Shown here in pieces: positions 1-11,880 of a DNA stretch of 64,000 nt. Location of the stretch: contig NC_065538.1 in assembly GCF_932294415.1 (NCBI RefSeq), forward strand, positions 45,360,843 to 45,424,842, written 5' to 3'. Under the pieces are notes generated by a model. That model made no database searches. It was given only the letters and a program-made list of their open reading frames with translations, and had not been told where the DNA came from. The position numbers were made by a program, and so were the translations under genes. The stretch's first letter is position 1; each line of letters starts with the position of its first letter. The stretch comes from Quercus robur (lineage: Eukaryota > Streptophyta > Magnoliopsida > Fagales > Fagaceae).

Positions 1-2191
1 CTAATTACTCGGATGGGGAAAGTCCACGGCTCAAATACTGTAAAATGTTAAGGCCAATGAAAGCGTTGGGATGATGGCGAGACGCCCCACTATTTGGTAG
101 CCTAAGGGGGCTGTTCATTTTTGCGGGTGATATGTCCTCGGATGACTACTTATTACACCGCATAAAGCATCCAGTTCTAATCTTGGCGTTGTTTTGGGTA
201 AGTATCGTTATTCACAGGTAAGCATTGTTGTGTCAAACAATTCTATTAAAGATATAGTGATATCTTTTCGTTATCAAGTATTTTGGCCTTAGTTATCATT
301 GGTTCAAATGCTATATTATTATGCCGAGCAGTGCTTGCAAATTTGTAAAAACATAGAAACAAAACATGCGAAGTAAAATAACAACAATTTTTATAAATAT
401 AAAAAAATTATTACAACGTACAAAGAGGGGCTTAAACAAGCCTATACAAAAAGTGAACTGCCGAAGCAACAATAATATTCGCAATACAGATAAGTAAACA
501 GTCAAGTGTCTTTTAAACTCGTCTTCAAAGTCTCTCCAATCTCTGCCTCAGTATTGCTCATATTGAGAGAAGAACTTTCTTTAGAAAAAGTTGAAGGAGA
601 AGGAAGAAGAAAATGAAGGACAAGGAAGAAGAGGATGGAGGAGATGAATGAGGAAGATGGAGGAGATGAATGAGGAAGATGGAGGAGATGAATGAAGAAG
701 ATGGAGGACATGAGTAAAAGAAGGAGGAGAAGAAGAGGGAAAAGATGAGAAGGAAGAAAGAGAGGCGGAAGGAGGCGCCAGTGAACGAAGAGAGGAAGAA
801 GCAGGGGCGCTTAGTCCCTGCCCCAGTCCTGACTCCTAACACATTGGCGCCATATTAGATATGCTCATGAGAGAGCGGGTAGTACTGATGATGTGTGTCC
901 TCGGCTCAGTCACGCCAAAAATGTGACATGACGAGTCCCTGCTTCGGATTTTGGCTGAAAGAAAGGTGAGACAAATCTTGAGTCTCCGCCATCCTTGCCC
1001 TGATCGAGCCATTTCGAACTTCGTTAGAACATGGTGTTTCTGGGAGGGGAATAGTTTTTTCATTGCTTATTACTACGGTGAGTGTGTTTCAGGTTAAGGT
1101 ATAACCGGAGAATAAGAGTAAACTCCGGAAGGAATCTAAGGGTTTCAAATTTTGGTGGGACTAAAGGAATTCATCTGTGGGAGAAACGATTCTTGTTTCT
1201 TCTCTTTATATAGGGGACAAAGAAAAGAGTACTTAATGAGTTCAGATCTCCAAGGAAATCTGCAAACATGAATGCGCTCGTTTCATTCCCCCACGTCATC
1301 AAAAACCGTTGAACCTAGGAGGTCTCGTAAAGGGAAAATATTAAAGGCGCGATTCGGATAACCAAACGGCATAAACGCACCGTGCGCAAATCAAGGGGGA
1401 TATCTTGTAGACCGGTACATTCCCTGGGCAGATGAAGAGTCGCCAGTGTCAGTCAAGGGCTGAATTAAATGAGCTATAATAAAGGCTCGGTATTATCAAA
1501 ACCCCCCTCTCCAACCAGGAAGTCGGACAGCAGGGTTTTGAGGGGCTATTGTAGGGCCCAACGATTTATGGGCCGAGCCCATTTATTCATGGGGAGCCCT
1601 AAGGCCCAAGCCGAAGTGGGTTACAATCCAAACTCAATAACGTGAAGCACAAATTGGCCCGGAGAAGCAGCCGAGGACAGTACAGTCCTCGGCTGGCCCA
1701 AAGCTCCACCAAGAAGAAGGGCAAAAATGGTATAGGGACAAACTTGAAAGAAAATCTAAAATATCCAGGAAAGGCTGCCCTTACTACCTTCCCCATACCT
1801 AGCTCTGCACCTAACAGAGCCGTATGCTTTAGCTTTATCAACCACTCCCTACGACTTTTGTCTTGGACTGACGGGACAAGTATCAGTGTTGGAAAGGATG
1901 ACCCTACACGTGGACGAAGGAAAGTGAATGCAGGCTAGTATAAAAGAAAAAATAAGTAATCTAGAAGGGGGGGCTGGAAAGACTGGCCAAAAAGGAAGGG
2001 CTTCCAGTCCACCTCCAGGAGAAAGACTCCAAGGGAGAAGACACTTTAATCACATGTGAACACCACAAAAACCCACCGCTGGGTAACCAAGGCCTAGCCT
2101 TTCGAACCCACTCTCTACAAATGATATTGTATGGGCCCACTCACGCGCGAACCCAACTCTACTGCGGTTCGTCGCGGAACGTGTCCCTACA
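1..2191 (+). mobile_element. Non-autonomous gypsy-type LTR retrotransposon (N family), 3' part, cut by window edge
   Basis: The first 1549 bases match the internal region of the complete N element at 28536-32444, from its position about 30000 onward. They share the sequence after the 80-bp repeats, a purine-rich strand near 590-830 and the segment before the 3' LTR. A polypurine stretch ending GGGTTTTGAGGGGCTAT directly precedes the LTR. No gag, protease, RT or integrase is visible. Compared with the other two copies it has lost the stretch between about 330 and 350 that holds a 119-codon ORF in them. The 5' LTR, PBS and repeat array would lie left of the window. Confidence 0.85.
1550..2191 (+). 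repeat. 3' LTR of N element
   Basis: A 642-bp LTR starting TGTAGGGCCC and ending GTGTCCCTACA, i.e. with TG...CA ends. It aligns along its length with the 637-bp LTRs at 24512, 27605, 28536 and 31808 but is clearly more diverged. A TATA-like AGTATAAAAG lies near 1937, at the same place as in the other LTRs. The right flank after the terminal CA is ATTTT; the left copy of the duplication is outside the window. Confidence 0.85.
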
Positions 2192-2484
2192 ATTTTTATA
2201 ATAAAAAAAACCCTTATTAGTTGTTTTTGGCATAATTATAAAAAGTATTAAAAATTAATTTTTATATAATAGGGGCATAATAGTAAATTCATGCAAATTA
2301 TAGTTTTCGTCCTCTCGTGCTTTCTTTTCAACCAAACAACAGAAAATTGTATTTAGGAGAAACCACCCCCCCCCCCTCCCCTCTCTCCTAAACTCTAAAA
2401 TTGAGCAATATCCCCCCTTAACTATTGGGAATGAGTAAATAGCTCCTGCTCTGTTAACACTTAACACATGACAAAATCTTTTGA

Positions 2485-3137
2485 TTGTTGGAATATTTCA
2501 CACAAAATTACTAAAATACCCTCAAGAAGTGCAAATGACCCAATTGTTAGTAGGGGCAAAGTGCAAACAACCGAATATTGAAGAAAAAACTAATTCAAAA
2601 GATGTTTATTTATTGAAGAAAAATTACTTAATTTATTAAATAAAATACTTGAATAAAATGTTTTATGTATGCCTCAATTTTCAAAAATGTTATATGACAT
2701 TTTTATTTTGAATTAACTTCAAAGTATCAATGTATGTATTTTCCATCTTAGATTTCATTTTTAGCTATGAAAGGATTAGTTAATTGTAAATGAACTTAAA
2801 AAGTATATAGCATTGTGTATATATATATATTGTAATGAAAAAAAACATATTAAATCCAACACATTGATTAGGAGATATTACTATAATACATCATGTTAAG
2901 ATTTTTTTTTTTCTTGACTAAATTAGGAAAGTTAAATTTTATTTTTAGTAAAAAAGTTTTGAGTCTGAAATTGTGAAATTTGGAATTTGAAATATTAATA
3001 AAATATGACACATTCAGTTACAACTCCCCCCTCCCTTAATTTATTAGGTCATTTGCTTCCCCTTTAACTATTAGGTCATTTGTATTTTTCTGCTCAAGGG
3101 TATTTTAGTAATCTCATTGTGGAATATTCCAGGAATA
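2485..3137. mobile_element. MITE-like element with imperfect terminal inverted repeats
   Basis: About 650 bp of AT-rich DNA bounded by inverted repeats. The left arm, around 2487-2550, reads GGAATATTTCACAC followed by ATTACTAAAATACCC. The right arm, around 3066-3135, is its imperfect complement. The arms share 'ATTACTAAAATACCC' and a 'CAAATGACC' block. No ORF is credible. The superfamily cannot be assigned and I could not settle a target duplication. Confidence 0.5.
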
Positions 3138-4170
3138 ACTTGATTGACCCTAGAGGTACTATAGCATTTAACTAACTATAATATGACTACTATGTGTTGG
3201 GAAATTCTTACAAGATTTTATCCTTATCGTTCCAAAAGGTCCCCATGTGGACTCACCTTCCTAAACACATGATTGTTGATTTTTTTTTTTTTTTTTCATG
3301 GATTACATTCTCAGTCAAATGGACTGAAGGTAGAAGGTTAGGAGTTGCCACCTAGTTTAACCCTAAGAACCAATTTTAACCCCTAACAAAGATCTACACA
3401 CCAAATACTAGATATGGATGCTTAGAATATGAATATGACTAGGCTTATTGACATGTGGTTTATAAGACTAAACTTATTAGGGATAGGACAACTCAAGTCA
3501 ACAGCAAATTTCTTAGCGTATGAATAGTTTTCTTGGCACGTTTACACAAGACTACACACCATCTCTTTTTTTTTTTTTTTTCCTTTCCTCTTCCTCTTCT
3601 CTTCCTATGCCACTCTCTTCTCTCTATACCCATCTGCCATTAACACAACCCATTACTCTCTCCGTCCCGGTCTGCCACTCCAACTGAAGCTCAAGTCTTC
3701 TTTCTTCTCTGTTTCTGTATCCACCTCGGTAGTGGGTCTTGTGGTTCTGGGTTGTGGGTCATCATCTCGGCAGTACAGACGGTGGAATCTACTGAGCTCT
3801 CTCTCCTTCTCCTCAGAAAGATCAAAATTTTTTTTTCTTTCTATCTTGTGGGTGTGGAGTTCGGATTTGAGATGTGGGTGTGGGGTTTGGATTTTTGAGA
3901 TGTGGGTGAGGGTGTGAGGTTTGTATCTGTGGTTTGGCTATGGAAAATGAAATTTTAATTTGGGTTCGGTTAGAGAGAGAGAGAGAGAGTCTAAGAGATT
4001 AGAGAATGAGTAGAGAAATGAGAAGAACCAGTCCAGCTAGAGAGAGAGTCTGAGAGATGTAACTGAAAAGGAAGTGAAAGGAGAAGACGAGGGTCTGAAC
4101 TTAGTCAGTCCGTGGATCCCACATAAAGTGAAAATATTTGAGTTTTGGGAATGAAAACTCAACTGGGTTG
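3138..4170. other. Non-genic stretch, no feature recognised
   Basis: Contains T-rich homopolymers near 3280 and 3567, a CT-rich tract around 3580-3720 and a GA microsatellite near 3975. A 61-codon ORF at 3732 is low-complexity and lacks any recognisable motif. I see no gene. Confidence 0.5.
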
Positions 4171-4171
4171 T

Positions 4172-4562
4172 AGTGCTAAACATGGGAAAAAATTGCCAAA
4201 CAGACTATTCCTGGGAAAAAATTAGGCGCGTGGCCCATGTTCAAAGTTATTTAGTAAGTTAGACTGTTTTTGAAAGTCGAGTTTTCCAAACTCGACTTTG
4301 GGCTAGAAAACAGACACTATAGTGGCGTTTTTTAGTGGCTATAGCAGCGTTTATAGAAAACGCCACTATAGGAAACCTATAGTGGCGTTTTTTACAAACG
4401 CCACTAAAAAAGACGCCACTATTGTGTCTGTATTCTAGCCCAAAGTCGAGTTTGCCAAACTCGACTTTCAAAAACAGTCTAACTAACTAAATAAGTTTGA
4501 ACGCGTGCTGTCCAGCTAAAATTTTTCAGAATTTTCACTGTTTGGCAAATTTTGCCGCTAAA
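4172..4562. mobile_element. Foldback/MITE element, almost complete palindrome
   Basis: The central 4239-4502 is a near-perfect palindrome. The left arm runs from GTTCAAAGTTATTTAGTAAG through a nested hairpin (AAAGTCGAG...CTCGACTTT) to an AACGCCACTATAGG end. The right arm mirrors it, with a loop of only about three bases near 4370. Weaker complementarity continues outward to a GCCAAACAG block on the left and its complement CTGTTTGGC on the right. The arms contain 'ATAGTGGCGTTT' words resembling the subterminal motif of the CACTA element at 56400-57001. An RNA across it would fold into a hairpin of about 130 bp. Confidence 0.75.
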
Positions 4563-5535
4563 CATGCTAGGGATGTAATTTGGAGATTTTTAAATGATAA
4601 GTGATGAGTTATTGAGTGTTGAGTGATGGGTGATGGTTTCTAAGTGATGAGTGATGAGTGATAGTGTTTCTACCATCCAAGCAAGGCCTTATAGTTTTCC
4701 AATTAAAATTCTCCCGCACAAGTTTCTATTGTATAATAGAAAGAAAAGGAATAACATAGTTTTGAAGATGAAAGGAATTTTATACACATGTTTAAGGAAT
4801 TTTTAAAAAATATTTCATTTACTCCCTTGTTTAAGATTTTTAATGTAAGGAATGGTAAGATCATTCTTTTATTTGAAAGTTTAATAAGTGAGAGGGAATG
4901 AAACTGGTAGAAGGAATAACTTATTTTTCTCTATTCCCTCAAAACCTCAAAAAAAAATTTCCCATAAAAGGGAGAGGTTAAAGGTTTTTAAGGTTGAACC
5001 AAGGTTCAACCGAGGTAGTGATAACGTCAAAATGAATTTAATAATAATAAAATACAAATGAAGGTATTAAAATGGTAAACATTAATAAAATTTTACTAAA
5101 AATATGTCTAAAATAAAATCATTTTCAACATAAATTTATAAAAGGTCTCGTTAACGAGTATCCTTAGAGTATTTATTAATGGACCATTTTAGAAAATTTT
5201 AATACAATTTTTATTGGAAACATAAAAATCTGTCCAAAATGTTAGTTTTTTTTTTTTTTTTTTTTTTTTCTCATAAAAAGTTTCTAAAAATAGTAACTGC
5301 TTATCTTACCTAAAATATCCAGAGCTACTTAGAAAATCATGATATGGACAATTTAATATAGTATTATGCGAATCTCTGCAAAGGAAAAGATAATCGAACA
5401 AAAACCCCAATGGGCGGTATACCTAATTCTATACATGCATGTAATAATTTGTTGCAAGTCATTCAATAGCTTGTTAAATAGAATGTCATGTTTTCGCTAC
5501 AAACCAAAGACAATATAATTAGAAAGCAAAGATTG
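4563..5535. other. AT-rich non-genic stretch
   Basis: Degenerate GTGATGAGTGAT words occur at 4595-4665, a T-run of roughly 28 at 5247-5270, and otherwise AT-rich sequence. No gene or element boundary is evident. Confidence 0.5.
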
Positions 5536-8216
5536 AGGATAAAATTCATATCATTCAGGGTCCCTCTTTAAGCCCCTAATTCATACTTTCATCACCCTCA
5601 TCCCTAAAATTCCTTTTCCTGATGATGTGTTCCATTTTAGGCCTATTAGTCTATGTAATGTGATTTATAAAACCACTTCCAAAATTCTTGTCAATAGACT
5701 AAAGCCTTTCATAGACAGTCTCATTACCCCTTTTCAAAATGCCTTTATAAAAGGTAGGAACATCTTTGACAATATCCTTATTGCTCATCAGATTATGGAT
5801 ATACTTAGAAAGAAAAAGGGTAGGAAGAGTAGCTTTGGGGCTTTAAAGATTGATATGAAAAAAAGCCTACGATAGGGTGAGTTGGAAATTCCTAAGGGCT
5901 GTATTGATTGCCATGAACTTTGACCAAAAGTGGATTAGATGGATAATGGAGTGTGTGACTTCAGTCCAATATACTCTTCTAGTTAATGGCAGCATGTCTA
6001 ACTCTTTCAAGCCATGTTTACCTCTTTCTCATGTGTGCCAATATCTTATCCTTGTCTTTACAAAAGGTAGTACATGACAAGTTTATTAGTGGAGTAAAGG
6101 TTGGTAGGAGTGGATGCACTTTTACACATTTGCTATTTGCTAATGATTCATTGTTTTTCTTCAAAAAAGACAATAAATCTTTAGTAAACTTGAAGAGAAT
6201 TCTAGATTGGTATTGCCATCTATCTAGTCAGTGCATTAACTTCGAGAAGTCTGATCTTTATTGCTCACCAAACATGCCTAAGAATAAGCAAGAATTCCTG
6301 GCCAGATAGCTTCAAGTAAATTTGGTTCAAAATCCTAGCAAATACCTTGGACTTAATTTTGAACTAAGGGGCAATAGAATAGCAAATTTCCAGTTTTTGG
6401 TGGATAAGCTTCAATCCAAGCTGCAAGGATGTAAAGAAAACCTCCTTTCTCAAGCTGGGAGGACCACTCTTATAGCTTCTGTCCTTCAACCCCCCCCCCC
6501 CTTTATACATTCTCTTGTTTCAATGTTCCTGAAACAATTTGCAAGAACATGGATTCTATAGTCAGAGCATTTTAGTGGGGTCATGCTCATGGGGTTAAGA
6601 AACTACATTCACTAAATTGGAACAAGATATGTTGCCCTAAGTCTTAGGGAGGCTTAGGACTCAAAAGGTTTAGTCTAATGAACCAGGCAATGCTGGCAAA
6701 ACAATATTGGAGAATAAGTCACAACCCATATTCCTTAGTTGCAAGAACTTTCAAGGCAAAGTACTTCCCTAAGGGATCCATTTAGAATTGCTCTCCTAAA
6801 CCACACCAGTCATGGGTGTGGAGAAGTATAATCAAGTCAGACAATCCCAAGCTTAAGGAAGGGAGATGATGGGTTGGTAGGGGAAACAATATCCCTCTTA
6901 GGCATCAAGATTGGTTTTGGTGTCAACCTACTCATTTGAATAATCTCAAAATGAACAATGGTACAGTAGTTGACCTTATAAATCAAGAGAATCATACATG
7001 GAAAGCAGATTTAGTTAGGGCTTCTTATCCTTTTCCTCTCTGTGAGGAGATCCTGAAAATTCCCCTTCCTAAGACCAATTCTATTTGTGATAAGCTATTA
7101 CGGAAGCACTCAAATAATGGAGATTTTGAGGTTAAAACAGCTTATAGAATTCTCATTAAGGACTACCTGTCAACTTCTGCTAAACATCATAGGGAGATTC
7201 AAGATGAAATCAGAGTTTGGAAGCTGATATGGAAGATAAAAACACCACAGAAAATTTGTAATTTTGTATGGAAGCTTATGCATAACAGTCTACCAACTAT
7301 GCAGTTGTTAAAAAACAGGGGAATCACTGATAATGGGTTATACCCTCTATGCAATTGTGATGAGGAATCCACCACACATCTGTTTCTACTTTGTCACTTT
7401 GCTAGAGCTTGTTGGCATGGTTTACCAGTACACACTTCTAATCTTATAGAAATCTATGTGCAGCAATGGTTAAGGGAGTTGATTATTTCTCACAACTTGA
7501 ATGAAGTTGTTTTTATGGATATATGCAGAGCATATTTACCACATTGTGGACCATATGGAATCACAGGAATATGGTGGTTCATGAAGAAAAAAAACCAAAT
7601 CCCATGGAAGTAGTCCTAACAGTTCAAACTTTGTCTTGCAAGTACAAAGAAGCCTTCTCCAACCAACTTGGATCACACAACAGATGCACCAGATCAAGTA
7701 ATGAACCCAACACAACTACAGGACACTGGTAGCTGCTAATCAAGGTTGCAGGGGTTAGAAAATCAAGGTTTAATAGAAGTGCTTGGGCTTATGAAGCTAA
7801 GGATCATTAGGGAGTTATCAGGTTTTATGGTGTAGCTAGCAGCAAAGTAGATTCAACCAATGGGGGCTGTGCAGGAGGCTTTGATGGAAGCAGTCATCAC
7901 AGCTAGAAACTATGGATTTCAAAGGATTCTTATTTTGACCAACAACAAGAATCTAGTCCAACTTATAAGCAAGGCTAAGAAACCAGCTTGGCAAGAAAGA
8001 TCTTTGATTGCTGATTTAAAGTTTTTGTATCAAAATGGTTTGCTTTGTAAATTGTTAGTTGTCCCTAAGGTTGTTCTTGATTTTGTTTATTTTGCTACAA
8101 ATTTGGCAACCCGAATGCCAATTCACCAAAGTTGGGTAGATCCAACTATTTTGTAACCTAGACAAACTCTTTATCTTCCTTTTGTGGTATAAAAAAAAAG
8201 GATAAAATTCATATCA
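5536..8216 (+). mobile_element. LINE retrotransposon copy, 5'-truncated, with 18-bp target duplication
   Basis: The body 5554-8198 is bracketed by two identical 18-bp copies of AGGATAAAATTCATATCA at 5536-5553 and 8199-8216, and the body ends in a short A-run. This is the signature of target-primed insertion. The left end starts inside the reverse transcriptase, so the copy lacks ORF1, the endonuclease and the N-terminal RT. Identical target copies despite a decayed ORF suggest only moderate age. Confidence 0.93.
5627..8156 (+). pseudogene. LINE ORF2 remnant: reverse transcriptase, zf-RVT and RNase H
   Basis: Frame-broken ORF2 of a plant L1-type LINE. The RT region starts with FRPISLCNVIYK and continues with ILVNRLKP and QNAFIKGRNI (5627-5875), then breaks near 5875 and again near 6060. 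The catalytic box reads LLFANDSLFF near 6140 where active elements have F(A)DD, so the first catalytic Asp is Asn. Residues typical of the zf-RVT domain (FEVKTAYRIL, VWKLIWKIKTPQKICNFVWK, a C-x-C...H-x4-C cluster) occupy 7100-7450. An RNase H-like tail ends at the TAA at 8154-8156. Several frameshifts plus the lost Asp make it non-functional. Confidence 0.9.
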
Positions 8217-9220
8217 CACCCTGCATATATTTGGACTCTTGCTTCAGCATACTTGAATCAAGAAGAGAAAAAAGCACGCCAATCAGACCTTAGTTGATTA
8301 AAATCACAATTATACAAGTTCTACACTAAGAATGTCTTTGCAACTCTATAGGGGAACAAAGTTTTTTTCCAAACTAGTTTGGAGAGAAACCCTACCAACT
8401 CCTTATATATCTTTATATTGAATGTTAAATTTTGAAAATTTAACCATTGAATTGCATGTTCTTATTATATCCTTCATACTTGCAAATTTCAAGAAGATCA
8501 AAGATCAATTGCAATGTCATCAAACAAATATAAACATTTTAAGTTTTTGTGTTATAAAATTGTCTCAAAAATAAGTTTATTTATCAAATAGTAAATAACA
8601 TCTGATTTGAACGAATTTTGATATACATGTTCAGAACATAAGTAACATGAAATTCAATAGTTAGTGATTTTGAAAATTCACACCCAAAAAATAGATACAT
8701 GAGAAGTTTGAAGAATTTCTCTATAAACTACTTTGGAGAGAAACTTTGATCTTAAAAAAAAAAGAAAAAAAATACCCTGCAACCAATAAGATCAAAAAAT
8801 AATACCTGATGCAATTATTAAGTCTTAAACTTTTTCTCTTTATGTTGAAAATGACAAGGCAAGGCAAGCAATTTTGAGGAGCACTTAAGTTGGTTCAAGT
8901 GTGAAGCAAAGGAATTATTAAATTTTGTTAAATGAAGCATGTAGTCAGAATAAAACGAATTGACTTGATATGTTCTAGATCACATTTAGCTAGCTTGAAA
9001 TATGACATGTAGCCCAAAAATGACCAAAACTCATTAGTGTGGATAAAATGATCAAAACAGATAGAAGAAACACTTCAATAAATTTTATAAGCTCAAATGA
9101 TATTTATGTCAATATAGGCAACCATAATATTTGGTAAGAAAAATAGAGACAAAGAGAGAACAAAAAGGTTTTATCCAATCTCAAATTTTGTCCTAGTTAC
9201 ACTAAATAACTAATTCTTAC
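8217..9220. other. AT-rich repeat-derived stretch without genes
   Basis: The segment 8470-8600 is related to 16560-16720: both carry a CTTGCAAA...TTTC motif, then GATCAAAGATCAAT or similar, then ATGTCA(T/C)C. It is therefore part of a dispersed repeat family I cannot name. The rest is AT-rich with no ORF of interest. Confidence 0.45.
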
Positions 9221-9403
9221 TATTAAGGTCATATTTTTACATAATTGGCATATCCTAAGACAAAACACACTTTATTTATAATTAAGTCTTAGTTTCTAGT
9301 GTGTTCAAGTTGATCATTTAGTGTCCAACATTTGTTATTATTGAAGACATCTATATCTATATATATATATATCTATATTTATATTGATATATCTATATAA
9401 TAA

Positions 9404-9645
9404 CTAATAGCCCAAACGTTTGACTTTTTGTTGATCGCTCCTCATTGCGTCACGTGGTTACATAAATTTATGACACATTTACATTTAAAAATACCAAACA
9501 ATTGTATCTTTTGGTTCAGTAGTTCTAATAGCCAAAACGTTTGACTTTTTGTTGACCGCTCTTCATTGCGCCACGTGGCTACATAAATTTATGACACATT
9601 TACATTTAAAAATACCAAACAATTGTATCTTTTGGTTCGGTGGTT
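9404..9645. repeat. 121-bp tandem duplication at the Helitron 5' end
   Basis: Two adjacent copies, starting CTAATAGCCCAAACGTTTG at 9404 and CTAATAGCCAAAACGTTTG at 9525. They differ at only a few positions and both include the CACGTGG and TACATAAATTTATGACAC words. Confidence 0.85.
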
Positions 9646-11823
9646 TATGAGGAACAATTTTCTGATTCTCTTAAAAATTAAGTTCTTCTTCTCAAAGAAA
9701 AAAAAGAAATACATCATTTTGACTCTTGGGTAGCAGTTACAAATTTGTTTCATATTCCTACCCATAAAAAGCTATATAAAAAAAAGATCAAACACTTTAC
9801 TTTGTCTCTCTCTGGATATCCTCCTCTCTCCCTTTCTCTCTCTCTCACTCTCATCTGAAATGTATTTCCTATGCACAATTTTGAAACAATTTCTCTCTAT
9901 TTGGTTGAAAAACTCAAAAAAATGGCTTCTCTTTTTGATAACACCGGCCAGCAATGTGATAATAATTTTTTTTTTAAACTCTATTTTTGCCAGGCTTATA
10001 TTCGTGAAAGCCTTCTTCTCCCTAGGCTGCCTCACGATAAAACCTAAACCTCATCAAGAGCAAACCCAATATGTGCAGAGGCATTTGCTACCCAAAAGTA
10101 AAGTCATACCATCCTGGATCAATGGGAGGTCCCTCTACAGTTTCCACACATCCAAGTGAGTGTTGCGTCAAAATTTCCCGGTTCAATTTCTCCAAATGAT
10201 ACCACCAGCTTTGAATCTTTCTACTCAAGATACCCCAAATGCATCAGATCAGATCTCCTTAGTAATATCACCTTGAATCCTCAATCTTCACTACATTCTT
10301 CTTTTTTTGTTGTTGTTATCCTAATCTATTTGCTAATGAATAATTTGTGGTTTTTTGTTTCCATTCTGAACATTCTTGAATTAGGACGAAAGACAAAATA
10401 AATTTGAGGGTCAAATGTTTGGGATTTGGGGTTCCTTATTAGGGTTTGCTGCAATTATAGATTTCAATTCCTAATCTGTTTTCCTCTTTGTATTTTTTTT
10501 GTTTTTCCCAGGGAAACACCATTACAGTGGGCAGTTATAGATTTTATACAGTTACAATTAAATTTCACTTTATATTTCTTTAGAAAAAAATCGAAAACAA
10601 AAAATCATCTTCCTTTTGATTCTTCACCCTCTCTTTTTAAACGGTGGTGAACCTTTGGTTTTTACAAAAACATTTTGGGGGTTGTAATGCTACGTTCCAT
10701 TTTAGTTTTTTGATTCAAGTTATTGTCAAGTTATTGAGTCATATTTCAATCTAGGAAATTTCAGATTTCCAATTGAAACTTCCAAATTGGGCGAAGGTGC
10801 GTTATTCAGAAAACTTTCTCAAACACCTCACACAGTCACACTTCTTTAGAGAAACAAAAGAATGCCTAAATTAATCTATAGAAGCAGCGTTCTGCCTAGG
10901 TAGTTACAAAAAAAAAAAAAAAAAAAATTGTGGTTTCATATCTCTTCCCCCAAAAAAAGAAAAAAAACTTCTTTCTTCTCCCTCTCTCTCTCTCTCTCTG
11001 TGTACTCTATTCCTGCAACGACTTTGAAACATTTTCTCCACACAAAATTTTTCCTATTTGTAGAAATACTCAGAAACAAGACTTCTTTTCTACTTTTTAA
11101 AAATAATTAAAACAACTGAATTAATATACATAACAGCGAAAATTATTTGAAAAAGGAAAAAAAAAATTGAGTGAGAGAGAGTCTGTAAGATTTTGAAAGG
11201 TAAGTTTTACAAATTTTCCCCTTTATTTTTCTGGTTCTTAATTTATTCTTCTGTTAATAAATGGTTGGCTTTGTATTTACATAATTTAAATTTTACTATT
11301 AATTGGCTAATGAAATTTGAGGGCATTTGTCGAGGAGGAGGATAATCAGTGCTATATGTTCGAAGTCCAGCAAGATTTGGTTTTTGAGATTAGTTTATGA
11401 TTAGTTTTAGGGTTATTTTACAAAAGAAATACAGTTGACAGAAATCTGGATAAATAATTAATGAAAATATATATATAGATATATATATATATATATATAT
11501 ATAAGAATTTGTTTTTGTTGCATGTAATACTATAGGTGTTGAACAATTATTGTATTACAATGTTAGGGGTAAATTCATTGAATTTTGAGTCATTGTTATT
11601 CTGTTTTAGTACAATGTAGCCATACAGATGCGTTGAGAGTTCAAAAGAGTTTTAGTTTCAGTTGTTTCAAGCATTCGAATTTAGTTACCTGCTTAGTAAA
11701 TCTTTGTTTTAAGGCATTGAAAAAAAAAAGAAAAAAAGATACGTTATCTATTTGTTTATTATTTTGACTCAACCTATTATTTGAGGATTGAATATAGTGA
11801 AAATGGCTGCTTTCCTAATTGTT

Positions 11824-11880
11824 ACCAAAAAAAAAAAAAAAAAAAAAACAGCAATTATTCACTTTTTTTTTTTTTTTTTT
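11824..11880. repeat. Adjacent poly-A and poly-T runs
   Basis: An A-run of more than 20 and a T-run of about 20 are separated by roughly 16 bases (CAGCAATTATTCAC core). They could pair as a hairpin or represent decayed insert tails. The length may be unreliable in the assembly. Confidence 0.6.

Noticed and set aside
9860..10159. Host gene at 9860-10401
   Set aside because: Two short adjoining ORFs lack recognisable motifs, start in AT-rich leader-like DNA and lie inside a Helitron; a captured exon is possible but unproven.
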